Source: CADCVT01 sp036389155 (GTDB lineage: Bacteria; Actinomycetota; Thermoleophilia; Solirubrobacterales; Solirubrobacteraceae). Taken from it: 64,000 nt of DNA. The translations under genes and the position numbers were made by a program. The stretch lies in NCBI GenBank assembly GCA_036389155.1, contig DASVQN010000056.1, positions 1 to 64,000 of the forward strand. Reading direction: 5' to 3'. The notes under the pieces are model-generated. The model did no database searches. It was not told the DNA's origin and was given only the letters and a program-made list of their open reading frames with translations. Shown here one piece after another: positions 1 to 10,000 of this stretch. Within the stretch, counting starts at the first letter, position 1. Every line of letters begins with the position of its first letter.

Positions 1-1067
1 GCCGTCGTCTCCTTCAGCAGCGAGTTCGTGCCCGTCTGCAGCGCGAAGACGTCGAGCGCCTCGCGGACGGCTGCCGCGCCGGCGATCTCCTCGGCGTTGC
101 AGACGATCGGCAGCAGGCCCGGGAGCCCGGCGTCGGTGTCGGGCGTGCCGTTCGCGCAACCGGCTGCCGGAATGCCGACGCCGGTGCCGCCGAGGTTGAT
201 GACCTCTGACGTGTTGGTGACCTTCGGCGCCGAACCGGCGCAGGACTCCGACTTGCTACTTGAGTTGGCGACGCCGGCGATCACGCCGCCGCTCGTCGTC
301 ACGTTCGCGGTCCTCGCGGCGCCCGCGGACGTCTGGCACTTCGCGTCCTCGCCGATGTTGCCGCCGGCCTCAGCGGCGTTGACGTTGAGGCCGAGCACCG
401 CTGCACGAGCGACCGCGAAGTCGTTCGTGGAGCCGTTCGCCGTTGACGTCGAGTCCGCCTTCAAGAGGGCGAGGCAGACCCCGTTCGGCGGTCCGCCGGT
501 CCCCTTGCACAGCGGGTCGAGGACACCGGTCTGCAGCCCCTGCAGGGGGCCGTGCGTCGTCTGTCCCTGGACGCTGTCGACGCCCGCGAGCTCGTTGCCG
601 AAGAGCGCCGCGATCGTGATGTGCCCGTGGAACCTGCCGCTGCCGTCCTTCTCACCGCGGGGACGGCCGACGATGACGTCCTCGCCGGATCCCGAGCCGT
701 CGGGGTCGGCATCCAGCGGACGATCGTTCTTCGGGCTGAGATCGACGATCGCGACGTTGCCCTGGCCGTGCGGGTTGCTGCCGTGCAACGGCGGCTGGTG
801 CAGCGGGTCAGTGGCGGTCGCCCGCGTCTTGGCGGTCGCTGCCTTCTCCTTCACGGTGCGCTTCGTCTTCTCAACTGTCGCGGCGACCTTCTTGCCGGTC
901 TTGTCAACCGTGCTCTTGAGCCCGCCCTTGACTTCCTGGCCCGCTTGGACAAGCGCGTCTCTCGCTCCAGAAAGATCGAGGGGCTTGCCCAGCGAGAACG
1001 CTGGCAAGGCAAATATCACAACAGTGCTGACGAGTAGCGCAAGCACCCCGAGTCTCTTGCGGGTCAT
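1..1067 (-). CDS. Secreted protein of unknown function (C-terminus cut by window edge)
   Basis: The reading frame starts at ATG 1067 and stays open to the window edge, giving about 355 residues. A GGGAGGG Shine-Dalgarno lies about 5 nt upstream of the ATG. Residues 1-26 form a signal peptide (MTRKR, then a hydrophobic core ending ALPAFS). A Lys/Thr-rich stretch follows (about 45-75), then a Gly/Asn/Ala/Thr-rich region with at least six scattered cysteines, as expected for an exported disulfide-containing protein. I do not recognise the family and see no catalytic motif. Other frames are open here only because of GC bias; only this one has a signal peptide plus ribosome binding site. Confidence 0.75.
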   Translation of the reverse strand, partial: MTRKRLGVLALLVSTVVIFALPAFSLGKPLDLSGARDALVQAGQEVKGGLKSTVDKTGKKVAATVEKTKRTVKEKAATAKTRATATDPLHQPPLHGSNPHGQGNVAIVDLSPKNDRPLDADPDGSGSGEDVIVGRPRGEKDGSGRFHGHITIAALFGNELAGVDSVQGQTTHGPLQGLQTGVLDPLCKGTGGPPNGVCLALLKADSTSTANGSTNDFAVARAAVLGLNVNAAEAGGNIGEDAKCQTSAGAARTANVTTSGGVIAGVANSSSKSESCAGSAPKVTNTSEVINLGGTGVGIPAAGCANGTPDTDAGLPGLLPIVCNAEEIAGAAAVREALDVFALQTGTNSLLKETT

Positions 1068-1186
1068 GCGGTCCCTCCCATTCGTCGTTGCCCCCGCAGC
1101 GCCGATCCCGCTGCGGGCGCCGGATCACCTCGCCCTTACCCATTCGAGGTGCGCAAAACGTACCGGAAGTGTGGGACGTCTCGCAG

Positions 1187-1936
1187 TCAGCCTGCAGGCG
1201 CGCCTCCCATCGCCCGCACGTACGCGTCCGCGAGCGAGTCCGCAGCGTACGCGGAACGCAGTCCGTCGGCGGAGTCGCGGGCGATGAGATGGCCGCCGCG
1301 GATGAGCGCGATCTCCTCGCAGAGCTCGTCGGCCTCCTCGAGGTAGTGCGTCGTCAGGAGGATCGTCGTGCCCTCGTCGTGGAGGCGGCGGATGTAGCGC
1401 CAGAGCTCCAGGCGCAGCTCGAAGTCGACGCCGGCGGTCGGCTCGTCGAGGATGACGAGGCGCGGCTCGTGCATGAGCGCGCGCGCGAGGAGCAGGCGGC
1501 GGCGCATACCGCCCGACAGCTTCGGCGCGCGCACCTCGGCCTTCGACGTCAGGTCGAAGACGTCCATCATCTCCTTCGCCCGCCGCCGGGCGTGGGCGCG
1601 CGACATCCCGTAGTAGCCGCCGTGGTAGACGAGCGTCTCCTCGACGTCGAGGAAGCGGTCGAGGTTGACGTCCTGCTCGGAGAGCCCGATCAGGCGGCGG
1701 GCGTCCTGCGTCGAGTGCGGGTGGCCGAAGACGTCGATCTCCCCGGACGTGATCCGGATGAGGTTGCAGACCGCCGAGATCAGCGTCGTCTTGCCTGCGC
1801 CGTTCGGGCCGAGCAGGCCGAAGAACTCGCCGTCGGGGACGACGAGGTCGAAGGCGTCCAGGGCGAGGAAGCCGTCGTCGTAGCGCTTGGTCAGGCCGCG
1901 GAGCTCGAGAGCGGGTGGAGCCGGGCGGGCGGGCAC
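1187..1936 (-). CDS. ABC transporter ATP-binding protein (ABC-2/DrrA-like)
   Basis: A 249-residue nucleotide-binding subunit with Walker A GPNGAGKTT (about 43-51), signature LSGGM (140-144), Walker B LVILDEP (160-166) and a switch His in LTTHYLEEAD. The arrangement matches exporters of the DrrA/YadG type that pair with an ABC-2 permease, but no permease lies next to it here, so the partner must be elsewhere. The GTG start directly follows a GGAGAGG ribosome binding site. The gene starts 10 nt after the stop of the M23 peptidase gene and is probably cotranscribed with it. The substrate is unknown. Confidence 0.9.
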   Translation of the reverse strand: MPARPAPPALELRGLTKRYDDGFLALDAFDLVVPDGEFFGLLGPNGAGKTTLISAVCNLIRITSGEIDVFGHPHSTQDARRLIGLSEQDVNLDRFLDVEETLVYHGGYYGMSRAHARRRAKEMMDVFDLTSKAEVRAPKLSGGMRRRLLLARALMHEPRLVILDEPTAGVDFELRLELWRYIRRLHDEGTTILLTTHYLEEADELCEEIALIRGGHLIARDSADGLRSAYAADSLADAYVRAMGGAPAG

Positions 1937-1946
1937 CCTCTCCAGA

Positions 1947-2489
1947 CTACGAAGGGGGAAGCGCGGCCCAGCGCCGCAGCGCCGGGCGGGGATCGTGCGG
2001 CTCGCCGCCGTGGTACCAGCCCGGCGCGGACCACGTCTCGAAGTGCAGGTGGCACGCGCTGGCGTTGCCGGTGCGGCCCACCGAGCCGAGCCGCTGCCCG
2101 GCGCGCAGCGCGTCGCCGACGTCGAGCCGCACCTCGTGCAGGAGGTGCATGTACACCTGATCGCCGTCGTCGCCGCGCACGACGAGGTAGTTGCCCGACG
2201 CGCCGCCCGAATCGACGAAGGCCACGCGGCCGGCCGCCGCCGCGACGACCGGCGTGCCGCAGTCCGACATCACGTCCTCGCCCTTGTGCGCGCCGCCGCG
2301 GTCGCCGAAGTGCGTGTCGATGCCGCCCCACTCCCACGCTCCGGCGACCGGGAACGCGCGCGGGCTCGGCGGCGCGGTGCGCCCGTCGAAGAACCTGGCG
2401 TGCGCGGCAGCGGGAAACGCGGCCAGCGCGAGTGTCGTGGCGATCAGCAGGCGCACGGCGAAGTGGGCGAGGGTAACGGCGAGGCTCAT
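1947..2489 (-). CDS. Secreted M23-family metallopeptidase (lysostaphin-like fold)
   Basis: 180 residues. Residues 1-32 form a signal peptide ending PAAAHA. The M23 fold carries the zinc-binding pattern HKGED (His68, Asp72) and HLHFE (His147, His149), with the intervening segment around YMHL. Family members cleave peptidoglycan peptide bridges or act as LytM-like activators; with all ligands present, this one is probably an active cell-wall hydrolase. It is short, a single domain without SH3 or LysM binding modules. The ATG lies only 11 nt from the divergent clpP start, so its promoter must overlap clpP sequence. The ABC ATPase gene follows 10 nt downstream. Confidence 0.85.
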   Translation of the reverse strand: MSLAVTLAHFAVRLLIATTLALAAFPAAAHARFFDGRTAPPSPRAFPVAGAWEWGGIDTHFGDRGGAHKGEDVMSDCGTPVVAAAAGRVAFVDSGGASGNYLVVRGDDGDQVYMHLLHEVRLDVGDALRAGQRLGSVGRTGNASACHLHFETWSAPGWYHGGEPHDPRPALRRWAALPPS

Positions 2490-2494
2490 ACACT
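2489..2494 (+). promoter_or_regulatory. Putative -10 element (TACACT) of a leaderless clpP promoter
   Basis: TACACT fits the TANNNT -10 pattern. Exactly 6 nt separate it from the clpP ATG at 2501, the spacing expected when transcription starts on the A of the start codon. No Shine-Dalgarno precedes clpP and only 11 nt lie between the two divergent genes. No good -35 hexamer is visible. Confidence 0.4.
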
Positions 2495-2500
2495 GCGCCG

Positions 2501-3082
2501 ATGCCCCTGGTCCCCATGGTCGTCGAGCGCACGGCGCGCGGCGAGCGCGAGTACGACATCTACTCGCGCCTGCTCAACGAGCGCATCATCTTCCTCGGCA
2601 CGGCCGTCGACGATCAGATCGCGAACCTCATCGTCGCCCAGCTGCTGCACCTCGAGTCGTCCGATCCCGACAAGGACATCTCGATCTACATCAACTCGCC
2701 GGGCGGCTCGATCTACGCGGGCATGGCGATCTACGACACGATGCAGTTCATCAAGCCCGACGTGTCGACGATCTGCTGCGGGATCGCGATGTCGATGGGC
2801 TCGCTGCTGCTGGCCGGCGGCGCGCACGGCAAGCGCTTCTCGCTGCCCAACAGCCGCATCCTCATCCACCAGCCGTCGGCCGGGTTCGAGGGGCAGGCGA
2901 CCGACATCGAGATCCACGCGCAGGAGATCCTCAAGACGCGTGCGCGGATCGACGAGATCTACGCGCACCACACGCGCCAGTCGCTCGAGCAGGTCCACAC
3001 GGACATGGAGCGCGACCGGTTCTTCAAGCCCGAAGAGGCCGTCGAGTACGGCCTCATCGACAAGGTCATCACCTCGCACTAG
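2501..3082 (+). CDS. clpP: ATP-dependent Clp protease proteolytic subunit ClpP
   Basis: 193 residues, full length for ClpP. The catalytic triad is visible: Ser98 in GIAMSMGS, His123 in LIHQPSAG and Asp172 in MERDRFF. The oligomer-forming motif YINSPGGS is at about 63-70. ClpP assembles into a 14-mer that degrades proteins unfolded by ClpX or ClpC in the cytoplasm. It is not next to tig, clpX or a second clpP, so it may be one of several paralogues. The start could be ATG 2501 or the internal ATG five codons later; the -10 spacing favours 2501. Its 3' end overlaps the convergent luxR-type gene by 14 nt. Confidence 0.95.
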   Translation: MPLVPMVVERTARGEREYDIYSRLLNERIIFLGTAVDDQIANLIVAQLLHLESSDPDKDISIYINSPGGSIYAGMAIYDTMQFIKPDVSTICCGIAMSMGSLLLAGGAHGKRFSLPNSRILIHQPSAGFEGQATDIEIHAQEILKTRARIDEIYAHHTRQSLEQVHTDMERDRFFKPEEAVEYGLIDKVITSH

Positions 3083-3899
3083 GCGGGAACAGCCGCACGC
3101 CGGCGAGTCGCGGCGGCCCGTCGTCGCCGAGCAGCTCGCGCGCGAGCTCCCACGCCCGCGCGGCCGCGAGCGCGCGCGTGCGCACGCCGAGCTTGGCGTA
3201 CGTCCTCTCGAGGTGCTTCTGCACCGTCCGCTCGCTGATGCCGAGGCGCTCGGCGGCGGTGCGGTTCGAGGACCCGAGCGCGACGAGCGCGAGGACCTCG
3301 CCCTCGCGGCCGGTCAGCCCGGCGCCGGTGAGCGCACTCGCCAGCTGCTCCTCGCTCGCCCCCGCGCGCAGCGCGTCGCGCTGGGCGGTGTAGGCGATCG
3401 CGTTGCGGTAGACCTGGATCAGGAACGGCCGCGCGCGATCGAGGAGGTCACGGTCGGCGTCGTCGAAGTCGGGGTCGCCGCGGCTGAGCGCGATGCCGAC
3501 GATCCTGCCGGGCGCGGACGGCAGCGTGAACGCGATCTGGTGGCGCAGCCCGAGCGGCGCGTAGACCTCGCGGTAGAGCTGGGTTGCCTCGAGCTCCTCG
3601 AGCGTGGTGACGTCGGAGAAGCGGTAGGCGCGCCCGTCGCCGGTCGCCGCGTAGCGCTGGATGAGCGGGTTCTGGTGCGCGTGGCGCACGAACGCGGCGA
3701 TGACGTGCTCCGGAAGCACGGGCCACGCCGACGCGAAGATCTCGCCCGGGTTCTCGCCCAGCTCGTTGATCGACACGTAGTCGGACCGGATCGCGCGCGC
3801 GAGGGCCTGGAGCAGGCCGTCGCGCAGCTCGGCGAGCTCCAGGAGGCCGAGCACGTCGCCGACGAGGTCGAAAAGCCGCTCGTCGGGGCCTGGTGGCAT
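3069..3899 (-). CDS. LuxR-family transcriptional regulator
   Basis: 276 residues from ATG 3899, with GAGGG 7 nt upstream. The N-terminal about 190 residues look like a GAF/PAS-type sensory domain (mixed alpha/beta). The C-terminus (about 200-262) is a LuxR-type helix-turn-helix: LTGREGEVLALVALGSSNRTAAERLGISERTVQKHLERTYAKL follows the GerE pattern, shown here in parts. There is no receiver Asp, so it is a one-component regulator. The frame is open further upstream (to 4361), but that would overlap the divergent secreted-protein gene and lacks a ribosome binding site. A CGCAATTGCG palindrome lies 42 nt upstream of its start and is a possible operator. The signal is unknown. Confidence 0.85.
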   Translation of the reverse strand: MPPGPDERLFDLVGDVLGLLELAELRDGLLQALARAIRSDYVSINELGENPGEIFASAWPVLPEHVIAAFVRHAHQNPLIQRYAATGDGRAYRFSDVTTLEELEATQLYREVYAPLGLRHQIAFTLPSAPGRIVGIALSRGDPDFDDADRDLLDRARPFLIQVYRNAIAYTAQRDALRAGASEEQLASALTGAGLTGREGEVLALVALGSSNRTAAERLGISERTVQKHLERTYAKLGVRTRALAAARAWELARELLGDDGPPRLAGVRLFPPSAR

Positions 3900-3940
3900 C
3901 CGCGGACCCTCGCAGGTGCGGGCACCGTTCGGGAGCGGCG

Positions 3941-3956
3941 TACGCAATTGCGCGTA
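3941..3956. promoter_or_regulatory. Palindrome TACGCAATTGCGCGTA between divergent luxR and giant secreted-protein genes
   Basis: The central CGCAATTGCG (3943-3952) is a perfect 10-bp palindrome, flanked by TA on both sides with one extra base in the right arm. It sits in the 103-bp gap between the LuxR regulator (start 3899) and the 2385-residue secreted protein (start 4003). By position it could be a LuxR-type operator acting on one or both genes; this is inference. Confidence 0.4.
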
Positions 3957-4002
3957 GGCGCCAGTTGACGTGGCGCCGCAATGAGCAGAGAGTCGGTGCG
4001 TA

Positions 4003-7000
4003 GTGAGGCACGGACGCTGCAGAGCGGTCGGACCCGCGCTCGCGGCGCTCGCGCTGATGTTGGGCGCGGCGGCGCCTGCGCACGCGCGCGTGGACCCGGC
4101 GTGCGACAAGACGTGGGACGGGACGACCGGGGACTGGAGCGACGGCAGCAAGTGGTCGCCGGCCGGAGCGCCGAGCCCGTCGCAGCGGGCCTGCCTGCCC
4201 GGCGGCGCGTACACCGTGACCGTGAGCGGGCCGACCTCGCCCGGCGGCGTGACCGTCGGCGCGGGCGCGACCGTCGTCGTCGACTCGACGAACCCGAGCG
4301 ACACGTACCTCGACACGCGGTCGGGGGCGAGCCTCATCAACCGCGGGACGATCCAGATCAAGGACGGGTCGGTCGTCTACGCGAACACGACGACGAACGA
4401 AGGGACGATCGAGGACACGGGCACCGTCGGGGTCGTCCCGCGCATCGAGGGCCCGCTCGACAACACCGGCACGATCCGGGCGAACCTGTCGCTGCAGCTC
4501 TGGCCGAAGGGGGGCACCCTCACGAACGCCGCCGGCGGGACGTTGGCCACGGCCGCCGTCAACAGCCTGCTCGTCATCGTCGGCACGGGGCCCGATACGA
4601 CGACGCTGAACGGCCAGGTCTCCAACGCGGGCACGCTCGTCACGAGCAACGGCATCCTGCACCTCGGGTCCGTCACCGCCACCGGCCAGCCGATCGTGCT
4701 CTCCACCGGCAGCCTCGACCCCTCCGGCTCGGGCTCCGCGCACGTCCGCGTCACGAGCACGGTGGAGCTCATCGCCGACATCGCGGCGGGCTTCGACGTC
4801 ACCGTCTACTCCGACGCGGGCACCGGCGGCAACCTCCGCCTGGGCGCGGACCGGACGAACAACGGGACGCTGACGATGGAGAGCGTCGGCTCCGCCCAGG
4901 ACGTCTCCATCAACGCGGTGTCCGGCACCCCGCGCCTGAACAACGCCGGCACGCTGAACGTCAAGCCGGGCGACGGCGGGAACCGGTTCATGCGCGTCCA
5001 GCTGACCAACACCGCCGCCGGGAACGTCCACGTCTTCGCCGGCACGGTCCTGACGACCGACGCGACCGGCGGCGCCTCCCACACGAACGCCGGCGACATC
5101 GTCGTCGACGCGACGGGCGGGTTCAACATCACCAGCCAGGACGCGGCCAGCTTCACCCAGACCGCCGGGACGATCACCGTCAACGGCTCCTTCCTGCAGA
5201 CGGCGGGCACGCACGTCCACCAGGGCGGCTCGGTGGTCGGCGTCATCACCATGAGCTCGCCGGGCAACGCGCCCACGCTGGACCCGTCCGGGCCCGGGGC
5301 CGTCACGTACGAGATCCACGGCACGTCCCATCTCGGCAGCGACATCCACAGCGACGCCACCGTCCATGTGCTCGGCGCACCGTCGTCGAGCACCGCCAGC
5401 CTCGACCTGACGGCGGACCGCACGAACCACGGGCTGGTGCGCCTCGACAGCGACGGCGACAACGGCGCCCAGGTCATCACGGCGGCCGGCGGCTCGCTCA
5501 CCAACGCGGCGGACGGGACGCTGGAGATCCTGCCCGGCGGAGGCGGCGCGCGAGCGCTGACGCGCACCGTCAACCAGGGCTTCGCCGACATCAGGGCGTC
5601 GACCACCGCGATCCACAACAACAGCGACGCGAACGTGTCGTTCGTCAACAGCGGGACCGTCGAGCTCGACCCGGCGGTGGAGCTGCGACCGCGCGGCGGC
5701 TACCAGCAGACGGGCGGCAGCATCGACCTCGACAACGCATCGATCTTCGTCCCGATCAACCCGGGCTTCACGGACATCCAGGGCGGCGTCCTCAAGGGGA
5801 GCGGCACGATCGGCGGCCCACTGCGCAACGCGTCCGAGGTCAGCCCCGGCCGCGCCGCGGCCCCCGCCGCCCTCATCCACGTCGTCAGCAGCACCTGGCA
5901 GTTCGGCACGCTGAACCAGGCCTCGTACACCCAGACCGCGGCCGGGATCCTCGCCGTCGACGTCAACGGCACCACCGCGGGCACCTCCTACGACCAGCTC
6001 GAGGTCGACGGCCCCGTGACCCTCGACGGAACGCTCGAGATCGCGACCGGCGCCGGCTTCACCCCGAATGCATCGCTGCCGGATCGCTTCACGGTCGTCA
6101 AGAGCGACAGCGCGCCGAGCGGCACGTTCGGCACCGTCGCCGGCGAGGACAGCGGCCCGTACACCGTGCGGTACGGCGACCCCGCCCCCGACGCCGTCGT
6201 CCTGCAGGCCGGCGGCCCGCCGGCGCCGACGACGCGGATGAGCATCGACGACGCGGAGACCACGGAGGGCAACGCGGGCACCAAGAGCCTGGCGTTCACG
6301 GTGCGGCTCAACGAGGCCGCGACGAGCGAGGTCGCCGCGCACTGGCAGACGGTCGCCGACACGGCGACCGCCCCGTCGGACTTCGTCGCGGTCGCCGACC
6401 AGACGGTCACCTTCGCACCCGGCGAGACGCAGAAGACCATCAACGTCACGGTCAACGGCGACACCGCCGCCGAGCCGATCGAGTCCTTCCTCGTGCGCCT
6501 GCGCGCCCCGAGCGACGCGGTGCGCCTCGGCGACGCCCGGGCGACCGGGCGCATCCTCTCCGACGACTTCGCCATCACGAGCGTGCGGCCCGCCGCGGTC
6601 GGCGACGGCGGGGCCTCGACGTTCACCGTCCGCGGCGGCGACTTCGTCGCGGGCAGCGCGGTCAGGCTCCAGCGCGCCGGCTCGCCGAACCGCGACGGCG
6701 AGGTGCTCGACATAGCGGCGGACCGCTCGCGGATCGTCGCGCGCTTCGACATGACGGACGCCGCGCACGGCGCGTGGGACCTCGTCGTCACGAAGCCCGG
6801 CCAGGGCGGCGCGTCGGCCACGGCCGACGACGCGGTGACCGTCGTCGCCGGGGCGGCGCCGCGGATCGCCGTGAGCGTCACGGCACCGGCAGCACAGCGC
6901 ACGGGTTGGGCGGGCCGCGCCACCGTCTCCTTGCGCAACGAGGGGCTGAGCGACGCCGGGATCGAGCTGCTGCGCATCTTCGGCACCGACGTCGAGCTGA

Positions 7001-10000
7001 GCCTCGAGGGCGACACCGCGTTCACCCCCGACGCGATCGCGCTCAACAGCGACGACCTCGCGGAGCGCTTCGGCGGCACCGACGTCATCCCGGCCGGCGA
7101 GACCCGCCGCGTCGTCGTGCGGTTCAAGTCGACGACGCTCGTCCCGCACGCGACCCTGAAGGTGAACGCCGAGGTCTACCCGGCCGGGCACCTCGCCGCG
7201 GTGATCGACAACCCGATCTCCGCGCAGCACGACGAGGAGATCGGCGAGATCCGCGGCACGGTACGGACGGCCGGCGGCGAGCCGGTGCCCGGCGTGCCGG
7301 TCACCGCGATCCCGCACCGCGGGCTCGGCGGCACCGACCAGACCGGGGCCGACGGGACGTTCTCGATGGTCAACCTCGACGACGGCGTCTACGAGGTCGG
7401 GGTCGGCGACGAAGGGCAGGCCGGCGCCGCACGGACGACGGTGACCATCACGCCCTCCACTCGCGTCCACACCGTCCCGCTCACGGCCGACGTCGCGGAT
7501 CTGGCCGGAACCGTGCGCAGGCCGGACGGACAGCGCCTCGCGGGGGCCTCGGTGTACCTCGTGCGCGACGACACGACGATCGACCGCACCCAGGCGGACG
7601 GCTCGGGCGCGTATCGCTTCGCGGTCGTGCGCTCCGGGGTCTTCGACCTCGTCGCCGTCCATCCCTCCGGCCGCATCGCCCGGCTCGAGGGTGTCGACGT
7701 CACGGCGGGCACGCCGCATGGGGGCACCACGCTCGAGGCCGGCGACCGCCGCCTCGAGGTGACCGTCAACGGACCGGGCGGGCCCATCGAGAACGCCCGC
7801 GTCCGCCTCACGCGCAACGGCCTCGGCGGCGCGATCCCGGTCGTCGTGACCGACGCGAGCGGCGTCGCGACGTTCCCGAACATCCCGGGCGGGGACTACT
7901 ACGTCGAGGCCCGCGCCCCGGGCCTCGCGACGAACAGCCTGCAGAGCGGCGATCTCGGGGCGGGTACCACGACGCGCACGCTCAACCTGGCCACGGGCGG
8001 GACGCTCTCCGGCGCCGTCTCGAAGCTGGCACAGCCGCTGCCGCGCGCAATGGTCATCGCCGTGGCACGCGACTCCGGCCGTGCGGCCCGAGCGCTGACC
8101 GACGACAGCGGCCACTACACGATCGACCACGCCGAGGCCGGCACCTACGACGTGTGGTTCACCGGGTTCGGGGTGGGCGCGAAGCTGATCGGGAACGTGG
8201 CCGTCACCCAGGGCGCGACGACGACGCTCAACACCGCGATGACCGACACCGGCGTCGAGCCGCGGTTCGCGCTCAACCGCCCCGGCGGCGGGCACCAGTT
8301 CGGCGCGCTGTTCACCATCCGCCACGTGGCCACCGGCGCCGAGCTCGACGCGGCCTTCGCGGTCGGGGACGGCGTGGCCAAGCTCGGCAAGCTCCCTCCC
8401 GGCGAGTACGAGGTGAGCGTCACCCTGCCCGGCGCTCAGCCGCAGACGCATCCCTTCACGATCGGGACCACCGGGACGTCGCGGCGCAGGCGCGTCGAGT
8501 TCAACTTCGACGAGTACGACTCGTCGCCGTGGGAGGCGATCCCCCACGGTCCGGACCCGTCGGCGGGCGACCGGCCGTGGGTCGATCCGTTCTCGCAGCT
8601 CCCCCAGCCCGAGCTCGACCCCAAGCACGTCGCCAACTGGCACCTCGCGCCGCTGACCGCCGACTACCCGCTGCCGTGTCCGAAGGCGGCGCGGCTCAAC
8701 CAGCTCATCTACAGCCACGGGCGCCAGATGACCGCCGCCTACCAGCGCTGGGTCGACGCATGGTCGTACGCGGGCCAGCAGGCGTCGAACGACATGGGGC
8801 TGTACCTCTCGCAGGCGGGCGTGATCGTGGCCAAGGGCTTCCTGTCCGTCCGCATGGCGTTCGACGGCCCCCCGCCGGGGATGACGGAGTTCGACGTCGG
8901 GCTCCTCACGACGGCCGTGGACCAACTGGCGCTGCGCGAGCAGAAGCTGCCCAGCGAGATCACGTCCCAGGACCGCGCCGACACCGCGCAACAGCTGACC
9001 GAGCTCGTCACGGCGCTGATGCTGGAAAGGGGAGGGGACCAGATCGGCAAGGGCGTCGAGACCTTCGCGAAGGGGGCGGGAAGCCTCATCACGATCCTCA
9101 ACGCCCTGCGCGACATCGATCGCTTCAAGGACGACGTCGACAAGCTCCCGGATGACACGAAGAAGCGCGGCGACGCCTATCAGAACGCCGCCGCCGACTA
9201 CAAGGACCGCGTGCTCGAGATGAACGGCCTGGTCCGCGAGTTCTGGGCCGCCGTGGCGGCGTGCCCGGGGCCGGACGACGGCAAGCCCAAGCCCGGTGGC
9301 AGCGGCGGCGCCGGGGTCGACAACCGCGCCCCGAACGACCCCAACGACATGCTCGGGCCGGCGGGCGTCGGGGCCGAGGGCTGGATCCCGCGCGGGCAGG
9401 ACCTGCCGTACACGATCCGGTTCGAGAACCTCGGCCCGGGGTCGGAGCACATCCCGGCCGGGCAGTCCGTCGCGAGCGCGCCGGCCGTCCTCGTCACGAT
9501 CGAGGACACGCTCGACGACGACGTCGACATCGACGCGGTGGAGCTGGGCGACGTCGGCTGGGGCGACGTGCTCGTCTCCGTGCCGCCGGGCCTGACCTCC
9601 TACCACGACGACATCACGCAGGCGGGCGGGGACATCGTGCGCGTCGACGGCGCGCTCGACAAGGCGACGCGCAAGCTGACGTGGACGCTGGCCTCGATCG
9701 ATCCGGAGACCGGTGAGCAGGAGACGGCGGCGGACAAGGGCTTCCTCCCGCCCGCGCCCGCCGGCGACCCCACCGCGGGCCAGGGCTTCGTGTCCTACGG
9801 CGCCCGCGGCGAGGACGGCCTCGCGCACGGGACGGAGATCAAGGCGAAGGCCACGATCCGCTTCGACGTCAACCCGCCGATCGACACGCCGGAGCACACG
9901 AACACCGTCGACGCCACGGCACCGACGAGCTCCGTCACCTCCGCGGTGCAGCCCGATCCCGCCGGCGCCGGATGCCTCGAGCAGATCGCGGTCCAGTGGT